DNA of 64,000 bases from CBFHMJ01 sp965656875 (GTDB taxonomy: Bacteria > Pseudomonadota > Gammaproteobacteria > Enterobacterales > Alteromonadaceae): assembly GCA_965656875.1 (NCBI GenBank), contig CBFHMJ010000001.1, forward strand, positions 1 through 64,000, given 5' to 3'. Every line of letters begins with the position of its first letter. The first letter of the stretch is position 1. Below the pieces are notes generated by a model, which had not been told where the DNA came from, ran no database searches, and was given only the letters and a program-made list of their open reading frames with translations. A program made the translations under genes and the position numbers. Below, one piece after another: positions 7,856 through 17,385 of the stretch.

Positions 7856-10312
7856 TTAAATCTCCTGTTGCCAGGACAATGTACGAAGGACATCACCAAA
7901 TACACCCGCAGCTGTCACTGCAGCACCAGCGCCATAACCACGAAGTACAAATGGAATTGGCTGATAGTAGTTAGTCTCAAATACCAGAACGTTTTCGCCA
8001 TCTTTCACGCCATGCAATGGATTCTTTGCATCAACAGCGCGAATCTTAACTTCACATTTACCGTCTTTGATCACACCAACATAGCGCAGCACTTGCTGAT
8101 TATCAGCTGCTTGAGCAACACGCCCGGCAAACTCATCATCCAACGATTTGATATTTTCCATGAATGAAGCCACATCACCACTGTCATCAAAATGAGACGG
8201 TAAAACAGGTTCAACGATAATATCGTCGAGCTCCAGTTCAAGGCCGGCTTCCCGAGCCATAATCAGCAATTTACGAGCTACGTCCATACCGCTCAGATCA
8301 TCACGAGGATCAGGTTCAGTAAAACCATTTTCACGCGCAATTCTCGTTGCTTCTGAAATAGACATACCTTCATCAAGTTTGCCGAAGATATATGATAAGG
8401 AACCGGATAAAATGCCTTCAAATGCATTAAGCTGGTCACCGGCATGATTCAAACTTTGCAGTGTATCAATGACAGGCAAGCCCGCTCCCACCGTTGTTTC
8501 ATACAAGAATCGACGCATATTATTCTGCGCAGATTCACGTAACTGACGGTAGTAATCCATGTTATCTGTATTTGCTTTCTTGTTCGGCGTTACAACATGG
8601 AATCCTGCATCAAGGAAACTCGCGTATTGTCTTGCAATATCCTGATTTGATGTGCAATCCACTAATACAGGATTTACCAGGTGATTACGCTCAACGAAGC
8701 GAGTCAGATTTTCAAGGGAGAAATGGCTATCGGCATTGTTCAGCGACGTTTGCCAGTCATCTAACGGAATGCCGTCGGCATTCAATGCCATAACACGACT
8801 GTTTGCTAAACCATACACACGCAGCTGAATATTTCGTTTGTTCAGGAAATCCTGTTGTTTGCGGATTTGCGTCAATAGCTCTGCACCAACCACACCACAA
8901 CCAACAACAAATAAATCGATGCTGGGAACATGAGTGAAGAAATTCTCATGACACACTTTCACCGCATCAGCACTGGAGCTTTCGTTGATAACAGCAGAAA
9001 TTGAACGTTCAGAAGAATCCTGAGCAATAGCAACAACATTAACCCGAGCCTGGGCCAGTGATGCAAAGAACTTAACCGCACTTCCCTTATTCTGGCGCAT
9101 GCCGTCACCAACCAGCGAGATAATAGCTACTTTGTCTTTCATCTCGATTGGCTGAAGCATTTTACTTCTCAGCTCCAGTTCGAATTCTTCTTCAAGACCA
9201 CGACGTGCCGCTGCCACTGACGAAGCATGAATACAAAAACTGATACTAAACTCAGAAGATGATTGAGTGATAAGAACAACGGAGATGTTCAGTTTCGCCA
9301 TCGTGTCAAAGATACGGCTGGCCATACCAACCATACCTTGCATACCCGGGCCGGATACCGTAACCATGGTTAGATCTTCTAACGTAGAGATCGCTTTAAC
9401 CGAACGATTATTCGTGCCTTCTGCTGAAATCAGTGAACCTGGCGCTTCAGGACTCATCGTATTTTTAATAACACACGGAATATGATAAACAGCCAGAGGA
9501 CGAATTGTTTTGGGATGAATAACTTTTGCACCGAAGTATGACAGCTCTGTTGCCTCGTCATAAGACAGTTTATTAACCAGCATTGCTGTTTTAACCTGGC
9601 GCGGATCGGCACTGTAAACGCCATCCACATCCGTCCATATTTCGCAGACTTCGGCTTTCAGACAAGCAGCGGCAATAGATGCAGAGTAATCCGAACCATT
9701 CCGGCCAAGCGTAGTAAGCTCACCGCGGAAGTTCGATGCAATGAAACCAGGTAACAGATAGACGTTCATGCCATCTTCCATATGGCTGGCAAACATCTCT
9801 TCACTGGTTTTTATATCCGCAACACCATTCAAATAGTCATCAGAGCTGCGAATACACTTTGTAGGGTCAAGAATTTGTACGTTCAGGCCACCTTTCGCCA
9901 ACACTGCTTTCATGATGGCGACACTGATAAACTCACCAATACAAATAGCCTGAGCTTTAATATGATCCGGACAATGACTTAACAGTTTCACGCCGGTAAT
10001 TTGTTGCTCTAATGCATCAAGACGCTGATCAACCAACGCTCTTAATGGCATAATATCGTCTGTCAGTAATAAACCTTCAAACTCATCAACTATTCGATAC
10101 AGGTGATCTCTTAGCTGAGTTAACGCTTCATTAAAGTCGGAACCGGAATTTGCAATCTCAGTGATATCGACCAGTCGATTTGTAATACCTTTTGGTGCAG
10201 AAAGCACAACTAATAATTGGGCTGCCGTGGTTTGCCCTTTTATTAACTCCGCTGCTTGTTCAAATCTTCCGCGATGTTCAAGAGATGAACCACCAAATTT
10301 AAGAACACGCAT
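7856..10312 (-). CDS. thrA: Bifunctional aspartokinase I / homoserine dehydrogenase I
   Basis: Catalyses the first and third steps from aspartate to homoserine. It has 818 residues (E. coli ThrA 820). The N-terminal kinase domain opens with KFGGSS at residues 5-10. Tandem ACT regulatory domains, the expected site of threonine feedback, occupy roughly 310-460. The C-terminal dehydrogenase starts with the NAD(P)-binding GCGVVG near 470. It is the first structural gene of the operon, about 110 bases after the thrL stop. The ATG at 10312 is preceded by GGAGAAGATGA. Confidence 0.97.
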   Translation of the reverse strand: MRVLKFGGSSLEHRGRFEQAAELIKGQTTAAQLLVVLSAPKGITNRLVDITEIANSGSDFNEALTQLRDHLYRIVDEFEGLLLTDDIMPLRALVDQRLDALEQQITGVKLLSHCPDHIKAQAICIGEFISVAIMKAVLAKGGLNVQILDPTKCIRSSDDYLNGVADIKTSEEMFASHMEDGMNVYLLPGFIASNFRGELTTLGRNGSDYSASIAAACLKAEVCEIWTDVDGVYSADPRQVKTAMLVNKLSYDEATELSYFGAKVIHPKTIRPLAVYHIPCVIKNTMSPEAPGSLISAEGTNNRSVKAISTLEDLTMVTVSGPGMQGMVGMASRIFDTMAKLNISVVLITQSSSEFSISFCIHASSVAAARRGLEEEFELELRSKMLQPIEMKDKVAIISLVGDGMRQNKGSAVKFFASLAQARVNVVAIAQDSSERSISAVINESSSADAVKVCHENFFTHVPSIDLFVVGCGVVGAELLTQIRKQQDFLNKRNIQLRVYGLANSRVMALNADGIPLDDWQTSLNNADSHFSLENLTRFVERNHLVNPVLVDCTSNQDIARQYASFLDAGFHVVTPNKKANTDNMDYYRQLRESAQNNMRRFLYETTVGAGLPVIDTLQSLNHAGDQLNAFEGILSGSLSYIFGKLDEGMSISEATRIARENGFTEPDPRDDLSGMDVARKLLIMAREAGLELELDDIIVEPVLPSHFDDSGDVASFMENIKSLDDEFAGRVAQAADNQQVLRYVGVIKDGKCEVKIRAVDAKNPLHGVKDGENVLVFETNYYQPIPFVLRGYGAGAAVTAAGVFGDVLRTLSWQQEI

Positions 10313-10360
10313 TCATCTTCTCCTTAAAAAAAAGCAGTTTGACAGGGCCCATAAACGAAA

Positions 10361-10437
10361 AAACCCGCGCCTTTACAGGTCACGGGTTTGCTAAGTCTTA
10401 GGACAAATAAACGTGTGACCCACTACCCGTAACGGGT
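10361..10437 (-). promoter_or_regulatory. Threonine operon transcription attenuator
   Basis: Four short segments read on the minus strand can pair in alternative ways: region 1 ACCCGT (10432-10437), region 2 ACGGGT (10425-10430), region 3 ACCCGT (10382-10387) and region 4 CGGGTTT (10361-10367). Pairing 3:4 gives a terminator hairpin followed by TTTTTCGTTT; pairing 2:3 excludes it. Region 1 lies on the last Thr-Arg codons of the leader peptide, so a ribosome stalled at Thr codons would free region 2 to pair with region 3 and allow read-through. This is the classical amino-acid biosynthetic attenuator. Confidence 0.88.
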
Positions 10438-10494
10438 GGTAGTCATCATCGTCGTCATTAAAGTAATATGTACTAAGTTCATTAAAATGTTCAT
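10423..10494 (-). CDS. thrL: thr operon leader peptide, 23 residues
   Basis: The sequence reads MNILMNLVHITLMTTMMTTTR followed by Tyr-Gly and TAG. It holds six threonine codons, five within the last ten residues, plus five methionines and two isoleucines. It lies directly upstream of an attenuator hairpin and thrA, which makes the call despite the weak ribosome binding site. An internal ATG (codon 5) is a possible alternative start. Compared with E. coli ThrL it has few Ile codons and an unusual number of Met codons. Confidence 0.85.
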   Translation of the reverse strand: MNILMNLVHITLMTTMMTTTRYG

Positions 10495-11463
10495 ATCACT
10501 TTAATCTGCACTAAAGATTAGCGACCGTCAACTGTTTTTTAAATTTAAATTACACATCAAATACACGAATTTTATACAGCCATTTCCATGGCTTGATGAA
10601 TATAAAATGGTCATTGCAACCATTTTTACTATTCAGTATTCCCACTCTCTTTTTTCTTCTGACAATTACACGTTTGTCAGAGTTAAAAAGACGGGTTTTA
10701 AGGGAATGAAAAAAGATGCTGTGTGCTATTCCAGGTTCCAGTGTTAAGAATGCTTTATTATGCAAACCCGTTTTCATGGAGTTCAGCAATAAATTTTCTG
10801 TGACTCAGCCTGTCTGCCAGCTTCAGTTCACTCGTTATAAACCCTATTATCAGAACTTATTTTGTCGTGATTAAATTCAATAAATATACATTTATTTAAA
10901 ATTTAATTTATCTTCCTTGCTACCAACAGTGAATATCTACACCTTGATGTACCCTATTGGAGCCACATATTTATAACATACCGATTACATTGTTAAAACC
11001 CATCGCTAATAAGTTTTATTTTTCATTTATTTCACTTGCATCAATTAATGGTATTCCAATCTATAATTGTTAATATTTTGTTTAGTCAATCTTGTTGTTT
11101 TTATTCTGTAACTGTTTATTTTTTGCCAGTATTTGGCTAAGGTTTTCTACCGATGTTCAAGTAAACATCACCTGAGCCATTTGATGTAACAGTCACAGAT
11201 ATCAGATCATAATTATTAATAAATCTAAAAAGCTGGTAATTTCACTGAAGGCAAGTGATGTGTGTGAGGTTCAGGTTTTAATAATGTTATTTGCAGACAT
11301 GCCTGACAGATAGCTGAAACGAATTTATTACCATGTTACGAGTGGTACTTTTTCTTATTTCAGACAACAATGAGTTTTACTGTAATAATATAGTTATGAG
11401 GGTATCCTAAACCTTCATAGGATCAAGCTGTTAAATCCATTACCAATATCACCGGGTAAATCT
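10495..11463. other. Long AT-rich intergenic region between thrL and the sensor kinase
   Basis: About 970 bases. The right-hand side must hold the kinase promoter and the left-hand side the thr promoter. A minus-strand open frame at 10550-10789 (79 residues, TTG start, basic) matches no family I know and has no ribosome binding site. I see no tRNA, terminator or clear repeat. Confidence 0.4.
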
Positions 11464-13221
11464 ATGCGACCTAAAAGCATATCGCGAAAACTATTAACCA
11501 GTGTTTTATCCGCTTATTTTATTCTGACCTTTATTGTCACTTGTGGTCAGGTAATAGCTGAGTATTACAACAGTAAAAGCCATATCACTGATGAACTGTT
11601 TACACTACAGAAAACGTTTAGTGGCAGTCTAACGAGAGCTATCTGGGAATTAAATACACAGCAAGCTGTCACGATTGCAGAAGGTTTATTAGCAATTCCC
11701 ATCATAGAAGGCGTGATTGTTCGTGATGACAATGGCGGTATTATTATTCAACAAGGCCAGGTTCCCGTCATTGAAAACCTGTATAACAACCAACTGATTG
11801 CTGATGGGTTGACGATTGAAAGCTCAGGCTCTGGATTATTTGGTTACACCTTTCCCCTCATTTTTGAATTCTCAGGTCGAGCCACACAGGTGGGAGACGT
11901 TACCCTTATATCCAGTCCTAATGTAGTCATCGATCGTATTCTTGTCGGCATCTATTTTTTAATCGGTAATGCGATAGTCAAAACGACATTTTTAATTTTT
12001 CTTTTCCTGATAGCCTTCAGAAAATTACTTACAGAACCACTCAACGACCTAACCCAACAGATCGAAGAACTCGAAATGGACAACCTTGAAGGCAACAAGT
12101 TGGATGTCCACTCTGAGCGCGATGATGAATTAAAAGTCATGGAAGAGGCTTTTAATAAACTGATCTTTAAAGTCTGTGATTACAAACAAAAACTTGAAGA
12201 TACTAAGCAGCAGTTAGAGCTGACAAATGAAAAACTGGATAAACAAAATCTGACTCTGGAGCAGGATGTTGCTCGAAAAACATCTACGCTCAGCCACGCC
12301 ATGATCGATCTCCAACAGCAAAAATATAAACTGGAACAGAATCAACGCAAACTGACAAAAGAAATTGATCTCAGAACGAAAACAGAAAATGAACTTCGAC
12401 ATAAACAGAAAGAACTGGAATTAATCGTCGATGACTTAAATACGGCTCAGGAAAGGCTGATACAAAGCGAAAAATTCGCAACAATTAGTGGCCTGGTTGC
12501 TGGTTTTACCCATGAAGTAAATACACCAATTGGCATCGGTGTAACAGCCAACTCATATTTACACGAGCGTCTTGATGCTTTAAATAAACAGTTTGAAGAA
12601 AAATCGTTGAAGCAGAAAGACTTAGAATATTTTATTGCTGATGCTCAACAAAGTTCTGAATTACTGACCGCCAATCTGAACCGGGCCTCTCAACTGATTG
12701 AATCATTTAAGCAAATAGCTGTAGATCAGGCCAGTGAAGCGGTTCGTTCCATTAATCTACGGGAATATCTGGATGAGATTGTACGGACCCTGTATCCACG
12801 TCTGAAAAAAACCAGCCACAAAGTTGAAATATCCTGCCCTGACGATTTGCATGTTGTTATCCCTGCGGGTGCCCTCTCTCAGATAGTAACGAACCTTATT
12901 ATTAACTCCATCATTCATGGATTTGAATATAAGGACACAGGAACCATTAGAATAAACGTCGCTCTGGAAGATGGTAATGTCGTTATGAATTATGAAGATG
13001 ACGGAAAAGGACTGGACGAAGAACAACTAACCAAGCTATTTGACCCATTCTTTACGACTCGCCGTGATGATGGTGGCACAGGGCTTGGAACTCACATCAC
13101 TTATAATCTGGTGAAACAGGCGCTAAACGGTTCTATTCAGGCATCATCACCGGGCCATAAAGGTTTGATTTACAATATAAGATTTCCAAGAGAAATTATT
13201 ATTGAGTCACCCGTAACCTGA
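11464..13221 (+). CDS. Membrane sensor histidine kinase, orphan
   Basis: Inner-membrane two-component sensor, 585 residues. TM1 lies at about 11-33, followed by an extracytoplasmic sensor domain (about 34-158), TM2 at about 159-184 and a HAMP-like linker. A long predicted coiled coil, rich in Gln, Lys and Glu, covers about 225-340. The phospho-acceptor H-box GFTHEVNTPIG has its His at about 350. The N-box has Asn at about 481, the G1 box DDGKGLDEEQ is near 510 and the G2 box GTGLGTH near 540, so all catalytic parts are present. There is no response regulator beside it, so signal and target are unknown. The extended coiled coil before the H-box may transmit the signal. Confidence 0.88.
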   Translation: MRPKSISRKLLTSVLSAYFILTFIVTCGQVIAEYYNSKSHITDELFTLQKTFSGSLTRAIWELNTQQAVTIAEGLLAIPIIEGVIVRDDNGGIIIQQGQVPVIENLYNNQLIADGLTIESSGSGLFGYTFPLIFEFSGRATQVGDVTLISSPNVVIDRILVGIYFLIGNAIVKTTFLIFLFLIAFRKLLTEPLNDLTQQIEELEMDNLEGNKLDVHSERDDELKVMEEAFNKLIFKVCDYKQKLEDTKQQLELTNEKLDKQNLTLEQDVARKTSTLSHAMIDLQQQKYKLEQNQRKLTKEIDLRTKTENELRHKQKELELIVDDLNTAQERLIQSEKFATISGLVAGFTHEVNTPIGIGVTANSYLHERLDALNKQFEEKSLKQKDLEYFIADAQQSSELLTANLNRASQLIESFKQIAVDQASEAVRSINLREYLDEIVRTLYPRLKKTSHKVEISCPDDLHVVIPAGALSQIVTNLIINSIIHGFEYKDTGTIRINVALEDGNVVMNYEDDGKGLDEEQLTKLFDPFFTTRRDDGGTGLGTHITYNLVKQALNGSIQASSPGHKGLIYNIRFPREIIIESPVT

Positions 13222-13334
13222 TGATGAGCGTTCTTCACGAGATCTTTGATATTTTCTTTTATCAATCGCCATAGAGAAACACCGCATCTTTCGTTATTAT
13301 CCCGGGCTGAATTTTCTAACCAGGGATAATAACC

Positions 13335-14243
13335 ATGTGGTTTTCTAACCTATATTTCTACCAGCTTAAGCAGCCTCTAACACAGTCTCAGGAAGAAATT
13401 GAGCAACTTCTCGGTGAAATGGCATTTTCTCCATGCGGGAGTCAGGATCTGACCCGACAAGGCTGGACATCGCCTTTAGGTAAAAACAGCGACATGTTTA
13501 CACACATCGCCAACAATAATTTGCTTCTTTGCCTGAAGAAAGAAGAAAAGCTTATCCCTGCCAGTGTCATCAAAGACCAACTGGAACAAAAAGTTGCAGA
13601 GATCGAAGAAAAAGAAAGTCGTCCGGTCAAAAAAGCTGAGAAAACCACACTAAAAGAAGAAATCGTTGTTACGCTTCTACCACGCGCATTCTCTCGTTCT
13701 TCATTAACCTGGGGTTACGTCAACCTTGATAGTGGAATCGTTGCTGTGGCAGTTTCAAGCGCTTCTAAAGCTGAAGATTTCCTGGCCCACCTGAGAAAAT
13801 CTCTGGGTTCTCTTCCTGTAGTTCCGGTCACAGGCAATGCACCAACAAATATCATACTGACGGAATGGCTTAAAACACAGGAGCTACCGCCTCAGTTAAC
13901 ACTGGAAACAGAAGCCGAACTGAAAGAGCAAGAAGAAGATGGTGCTATCGTTAAATTGAAACATCATGACCTGTCTACTGACGAAGTGATGAATCACCTT
14001 GAGAACGGCAAAATGGTTGTAAATCTGGGATTGAAGTGGCAAGACAAAATCTCATTTGTTCTCAATGAAGATATGTCACTAAAACGCTTGAAATACAGTG
14101 ACTATCTAAAAGAACAAAATGAAGATATCCCCAAAGAAGATATGCTGGCTAAAATCGATGCAGACTTTACCCTGGTGACCGCTGAATTAAATGAACTTAT
14201 TACTGACCTTGCTAACATCGTCGGCTTTTCTGTTGATGGGTAA
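13335..14243 (+). CDS. rdgC: Recombination-associated protein RdgC
   Basis: Ring-shaped, non-specific DNA-binding protein that limits RecA filament activity in E. coli. It is 302 residues (E. coli 303), with the family opening MWFSNLYFYQL and no enzymatic motifs. The ATG at 13335 follows AGGGATAATAACC. It stands alone in its orientation, convergent with the HDOD gene. Confidence 0.95.
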   Translation: MWFSNLYFYQLKQPLTQSQEEIEQLLGEMAFSPCGSQDLTRQGWTSPLGKNSDMFTHIANNNLLLCLKKEEKLIPASVIKDQLEQKVAEIEEKESRPVKKAEKTTLKEEIVVTLLPRAFSRSSLTWGYVNLDSGIVAVAVSSASKAEDFLAHLRKSLGSLPVVPVTGNAPTNIILTEWLKTQELPPQLTLETEAELKEQEEDGAIVKLKHHDLSTDEVMNHLENGKMVVNLGLKWQDKISFVLNEDMSLKRLKYSDYLKEQNEDIPKEDMLAKIDADFTLVTAELNELITDLANIVGFSVDG

Positions 14244-14397
14244 TCATTCAAAGCTGCTTTAAAAATCTGTCGAGCATCGGAGGCTGCTTACAGACGATGA
14301 GTAATAAAAGAAAAAATAGCCTGGAGAAAACCGGATTTTACTTAGATTTGAAAGGTTATTTAGCACAACACTTTTGAGCGCTGTCGCCTGTAAACGA

Positions 14398-14428
14398 CTG
14401 AGAAAGTCAGATTAACTGACTTTCTCAG
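14398..14428. terminator. Perfect 13-bp hairpin between convergent rdgC and HDOD genes
   Basis: CTGAGAAAGTCAG (14398-14410) and CTGACTTTCTCAG (14416-14428) form a perfect stem with a 5-base loop. No T-run follows on either strand, so it may be a weak terminator or a 3'-end processing hairpin serving both genes. Confidence 0.6.
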
Positions 14429-14448
14429 CAGACCCACCATGCATCAGA

Positions 14449-15291
14449 TTATGAGAACAACGTTTTAACGGCACCCAGATCTTCAAAAAACTCGGTTGAT
14501 TCAAAATAATCCATATCCAGAATTAATCCTTTCTCAACATACTGCTCCAGACGCTTATTACGCTTGATGGTATCTGGTCCCGTCAACACAAAGATTGCGC
14601 CGATTCTAACGAAGTCAATGTAGGAAGGTGATTCCACTTTATAGGACATATCCCGCCATTTCTCAGAGATCTCTCTGAATTCTTCCGTAAATCCCCAGGC
14701 TTTCAGAATTTTTCCGCCAATAATACCGGAAAGTTTTTGAATGGCATGTTCCAGAAAATCAGGTGAAGCGAACACTTCTTCATGTCTCTCTGCTTCAGTC
14801 AAAATAGGCAAAACACCAATGTTATGAATTAACCCTGCCAGGGTTATTGTGTCCTGCCGCAAATGACTCCTGCGATTATTACGTAAGAATTCCTGCATCG
14901 TTACAACGGCTACAGCTGCAACTTCAACGGTTCGACTCCAGGTCGTTTCCAAATACTCTTTTACCAGATCATTTCTGGAAACAAACAGCTGCTCCATAGC
15001 CATTGCTGTCGCTATATTCTTAATTTGAATCAGCCCAATACGAGTCACAGCCTGGCTCAACGTCTCAACTTTCACACTGCGTCCCATGAACGCACTGTTT
15101 GCAACACGAATCATCCTTGCAGAAAGTGCGGGGTCCTGTGCAATTACTTCGACCATTTTATTTAGATTAGTGTTTGGATCATCTGCCGCTTTTCTAACTC
15201 GCAACGCGGCTTCTGGTAGAGTTGGCAATACCAGACTGTCATTATTTATCCGCTCTATCAGAATGGTCAGTAATGCGTTCTCAGTGGACAT
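14449..15291 (-). CDS. HDOD domain protein
   Basis: 280 residues, dominated by an HDOD domain, a catalytically inactive relative of HD phosphohydrolases found in bacterial signalling proteins. The conserved opening LPTLPEAALRVRKAADDP appears at about 22-39 and the NSAFMG segment follows near 85. HNIG at about 155-158 stands where HD-domain enzymes carry HD. No partner output domain (GGDEF, EAL, receiver) is fused. Such proteins often act downstream of c-di-GMP or motility circuits, but no neighbour here supports a specific role. Confidence 0.85.
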   Translation of the reverse strand: MSTENALLTILIERINNDSLVLPTLPEAALRVRKAADDPNTNLNKMVEVIAQDPALSARMIRVANSAFMGRSVKVETLSQAVTRIGLIQIKNIATAMAMEQLFVSRNDLVKEYLETTWSRTVEVAAVAVVTMQEFLRNNRRSHLRQDTITLAGLIHNIGVLPILTEAERHEEVFASPDFLEHAIQKLSGIIGGKILKAWGFTEEFREISEKWRDMSYKVESPSYIDFVRIGAIFVLTGPDTIKRNKRLEQYVEKGLILDMDYFESTEFFEDLGAVKTLFS

Positions 15292-15819
15292 ATAAATTTC
15301 CTTCTCTTTTCACCTTTACCAGAGGACGATTGACTCTCTGACCGCACATAAACCCCGTGTACGATGAGTGTTCAATTCCCCCGAACTTGATTATTCATCA
15401 GGACAGCAGCAATCTCGCAGACATGCAAAGATAAACTTATACACTTCATTTACAGTTAGTCAACATCCAATCACAATCACTGACAGATTGAGCAAACAGG
15501 TTTGATACTCATTTGTGTAGAATATTTCAGGCAAAAGTACACTGGTAAAAATTCTTTGCACAATCAACCGGTTCTGATGATCATGAATTCTGGACATTAA
15601 TTAACAGGACATAACCCGTATCCGGGGAAAACCTTTAAAAAGTATAGCTGCAATCTATTATTTCGCTGTGTAACCAACACGGTCATTTCATACTTTTTAC
15701 TCGCAATAAATCGAGAATAAGTTTTGGCTGGGGGTGAGTTGTGGAGAAGAAGTTAAACACGTAAGAAACAATGGCTCAATGGTAAGTGTTTCCCGGGCCA
15801 TCATTTCCAACGTTGTAAG
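15292..15819. other. Intergenic gap without a supported feature
   Basis: 528 AT-rich bases between the HDOD gene and the HIT-family gene, both leftward. The left part should contain the HDOD promoter. I see no gene, RNA, repeat array or strong terminator. Confidence 0.4.
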
Positions 15820-16236
15820 TCAGGCCATTTCAGACAATACAATATCCCTGTTTACTCGTGCTGTCATAGCATTTAATTCACTATCAGTATAAGGTTTCGC
15901 TGGTATATTACCCCAGACTGGCGCAGGCCAAACCAAATCATTTTCATATCGAACCACATGATGTAAATGCAGCTGCGATACGACATTGCCTATTGCCGCG
16001 ATGTTTAACTTGCAGGGAGCAAAACTATTTTTTAACACCCGGCTTAAAGCCGCAGACTCCTGGAGCAATACATATTGTTGCTCTGATGAGAGATCTATTA
16101 TCTCAACTACTGATGACACCTCTGGTACTAAAATAAACCACGGAAGATGTCCATTATTCATTAATAGCAGACGAGACAATTTCAATCTGCCTAAATCAAT
16201 CGTGTCATTTTTTAATCGAGAGTCCAGCTCAAACAT
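15820..16236 (-). CDS. HIT-family (histidine triad) protein
   Basis: 138 residues. The histidine-triad motif appears near residue 90 as QLHLHHVVRYE, with Gln in place of the first His. This Q-x-H-x-H-H form occurs in a recognised subgroup of bacterial HIT proteins. HIT proteins are nucleotide hydrolases or transferases, and the substrate here cannot be read from sequence. It starts just after the terminator of the upstream gene, so it probably has its own promoter in that small gap. Confidence 0.8.
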   Translation of the reverse strand: MFELDSRLKNDTIDLGRLKLSRLLLMNNGHLPWFILVPEVSSVVEIIDLSSEQQYVLLQESAALSRVLKNSFAPCKLNIAAIGNVVSQLHLHHVVRYENDLVWPAPVWGNIPAKPYTDSELNAMTARVNRDIVLSEMA

Positions 16237-16261
16237 AATTTACCTTGTAACTAAAACAAAA

Positions 16262-16282
16262 TAGCCGGTAATTTACCGGCTA
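16262..16282 (-). terminator. Intrinsic terminator of the metallo-beta-lactamase-fold gene
   Basis: TAGCCGGTAA (16262-16271) and TTACCGGCTA (16273-16282) form a near-continuous palindrome. Read on the minus strand it is followed by TTTTGTTTTAG. It lies ten bases after the stop of the gene at 16292-17137. Confidence 0.85.
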
Positions 16283-16291
16283 CTAAAATTT

Positions 16292-17137
16292 TTATTGTCC
16301 GCGATATAACGTCGTTATCCACTTTTCTTCCGTAATAAAACTCCACGACCACGATTTCCATTTGTCAGGCAATCCTTGATCGATAAGTGAAGGCAAGTCT
16401 TTTCCTTTTGCTTTTTCCGCTTTTATAAAAGCAGCAGTTTCTCGCATCATTGTTAAATACTGACCCAATGCCGCTCTGTTAGTCAGGTCGCCATGACCCG
16501 GTATAATTCTCGTGTTACTGTCTGTCTGGTCAAAGATGAATGCAACATTGCTGATAAAACCATCCACGGTTCCACCATTATTCAAATCAATGTAAGGAAA
16601 ACGCCCTTCAAAGAACAAATCTCCCGCATGAACAACATTCGATTCTTCAAAGAATACGATACTGTCTCCATCAGTGTGCCCCGCAGGTTTATGAACGACG
16701 TTAATTGTTTCACCCGAAAAATGTACTTTAACGCCCTGATCATAAGTAATGACAGGTAAAGCTGGACTCTTCGAATCAAACTTCTGTAACAGCCTCTCAC
16801 GCACATTATCATGAGCCAGAATTGTGCCGTCTTTGCCGAAGACAATATTGCCGCCAGTATGATCACCATGAAAATGCGTATTAATCAGGTAATCAACGTC
16901 AGATGCCTTAAGTGAAGCAAGCAGATGCGCTTTAATTTTCTCTGCCAGTGGTTCAAACTGGTCATCAACCAGTAACAAAGACTGTCCGTCTTTTATTACT
17001 CCGATGTTGCCACCTGCACCTTTCAACATGTATATATTGTCGGTAACCGGCTCTGATGAAATGGTTACATTGTCATACTTATTCGCAAATACCGAACAAG
17101 ATATAACCAGCCCTAATGCTAAGAATTTCTTAAACAT
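16292..17137 (-). CDS. Periplasmic metallo-beta-lactamase-fold hydrolase
   Basis: 281 residues with an N-terminal Sec signal peptide (MFKKFLALGLVISCSVFA). The binuclear-metal motif HFHGDH is at 88-93, a further His at 154 (PAGHTDG), an Asp at 173 (HAGD) and a His at 215 (IPGHGD), so all zinc ligands of the fold are present. Similar exported MBL-fold proteins include quinoprotein-relay and subclass-B-like hydrolases. I cannot assign a substrate, and resistance activity should not be assumed. The gene sits just after nqrM but is separate from the nqr operon as far as spacing shows. Confidence 0.85.
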   Translation of the reverse strand: MFKKFLALGLVISCSVFANKYDNVTISSEPVTDNIYMLKGAGGNIGVIKDGQSLLLVDDQFEPLAEKIKAHLLASLKASDVDYLINTHFHGDHTGGNIVFGKDGTILAHDNVRERLLQKFDSKSPALPVITYDQGVKVHFSGETINVVHKPAGHTDGDSIVFFEESNVVHAGDLFFEGRFPYIDLNNGGTVDGFISNVAFIFDQTDSNTRIIPGHGDLTNRAALGQYLTMMRETAAFIKAEKAKGKDLPSLIDQGLPDKWKSWSWSFITEEKWITTLYRGQ

Positions 17138-17165
17138 CTGAATCTCCGGTTACCAGACTAATAAA

Positions 17166-17378
17166 TCAGGTGATTTGGTTTTGCTTCCACTGACGTTCTT
17201 TTTCAAGGCGAGTACGACGACGCTCGCATGGTTCGTCACAATTACACGCTTTATCAATATTTAACGCAGCAAGACCACCACAGCTGCCTGCAATCGTCTT
17301 TTTCTGGAAGATGTAACCAACACCCATAACTACAACAATCAAAAGGAAAAACCCGAACGTTGCAAAAAAGATTTCCAT
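17166..17378 (-). CDS. nqrM: Na+-NQR maturation protein NqrM
   Basis: 70 residues: one N-terminal transmembrane helix (about 4-24) followed by a cysteine-bearing region with Cys33, Cys45, Cys47 and Cys51, the four conserved cysteines of NqrM (formerly DUF539). NqrM is needed for assembly of active Na+-NQR, probably by delivering the Fe that sits between NqrD and NqrE. It is last in the nqr-apbE cluster, seven bases after apbE, as in Vibrio. Confidence 0.93.
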   Translation of the reverse strand: MEIFFATFGFFLLIVVVMGVGYIFQKKTIAGSCGGLAALNIDKACNCDEPCERRRTRLEKERQWKQNQIT

Positions 17379-17385
17379 AACAAGC

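Noticed and set aside
10550..10789. 79-residue basic minus-strand frame upstream of the thr operon
   Set aside because: TTG start, no ribosome binding site and no known family; probably chance, though a small unknown protein cannot be excluded.
14297..14377. 26-codon plus-strand frame starting MSNKRKNSLEKTGFYLDLKG, after rdgC
   Set aside because: Very short, and its only GGAGG is too far upstream; no family match.
16292..17137. Metallo-beta-lactamase antibiotic resistance gene
   Set aside because: The fold and zinc ligands are present, but the superfamily is broad and nothing marks it as a true beta-lactamase.
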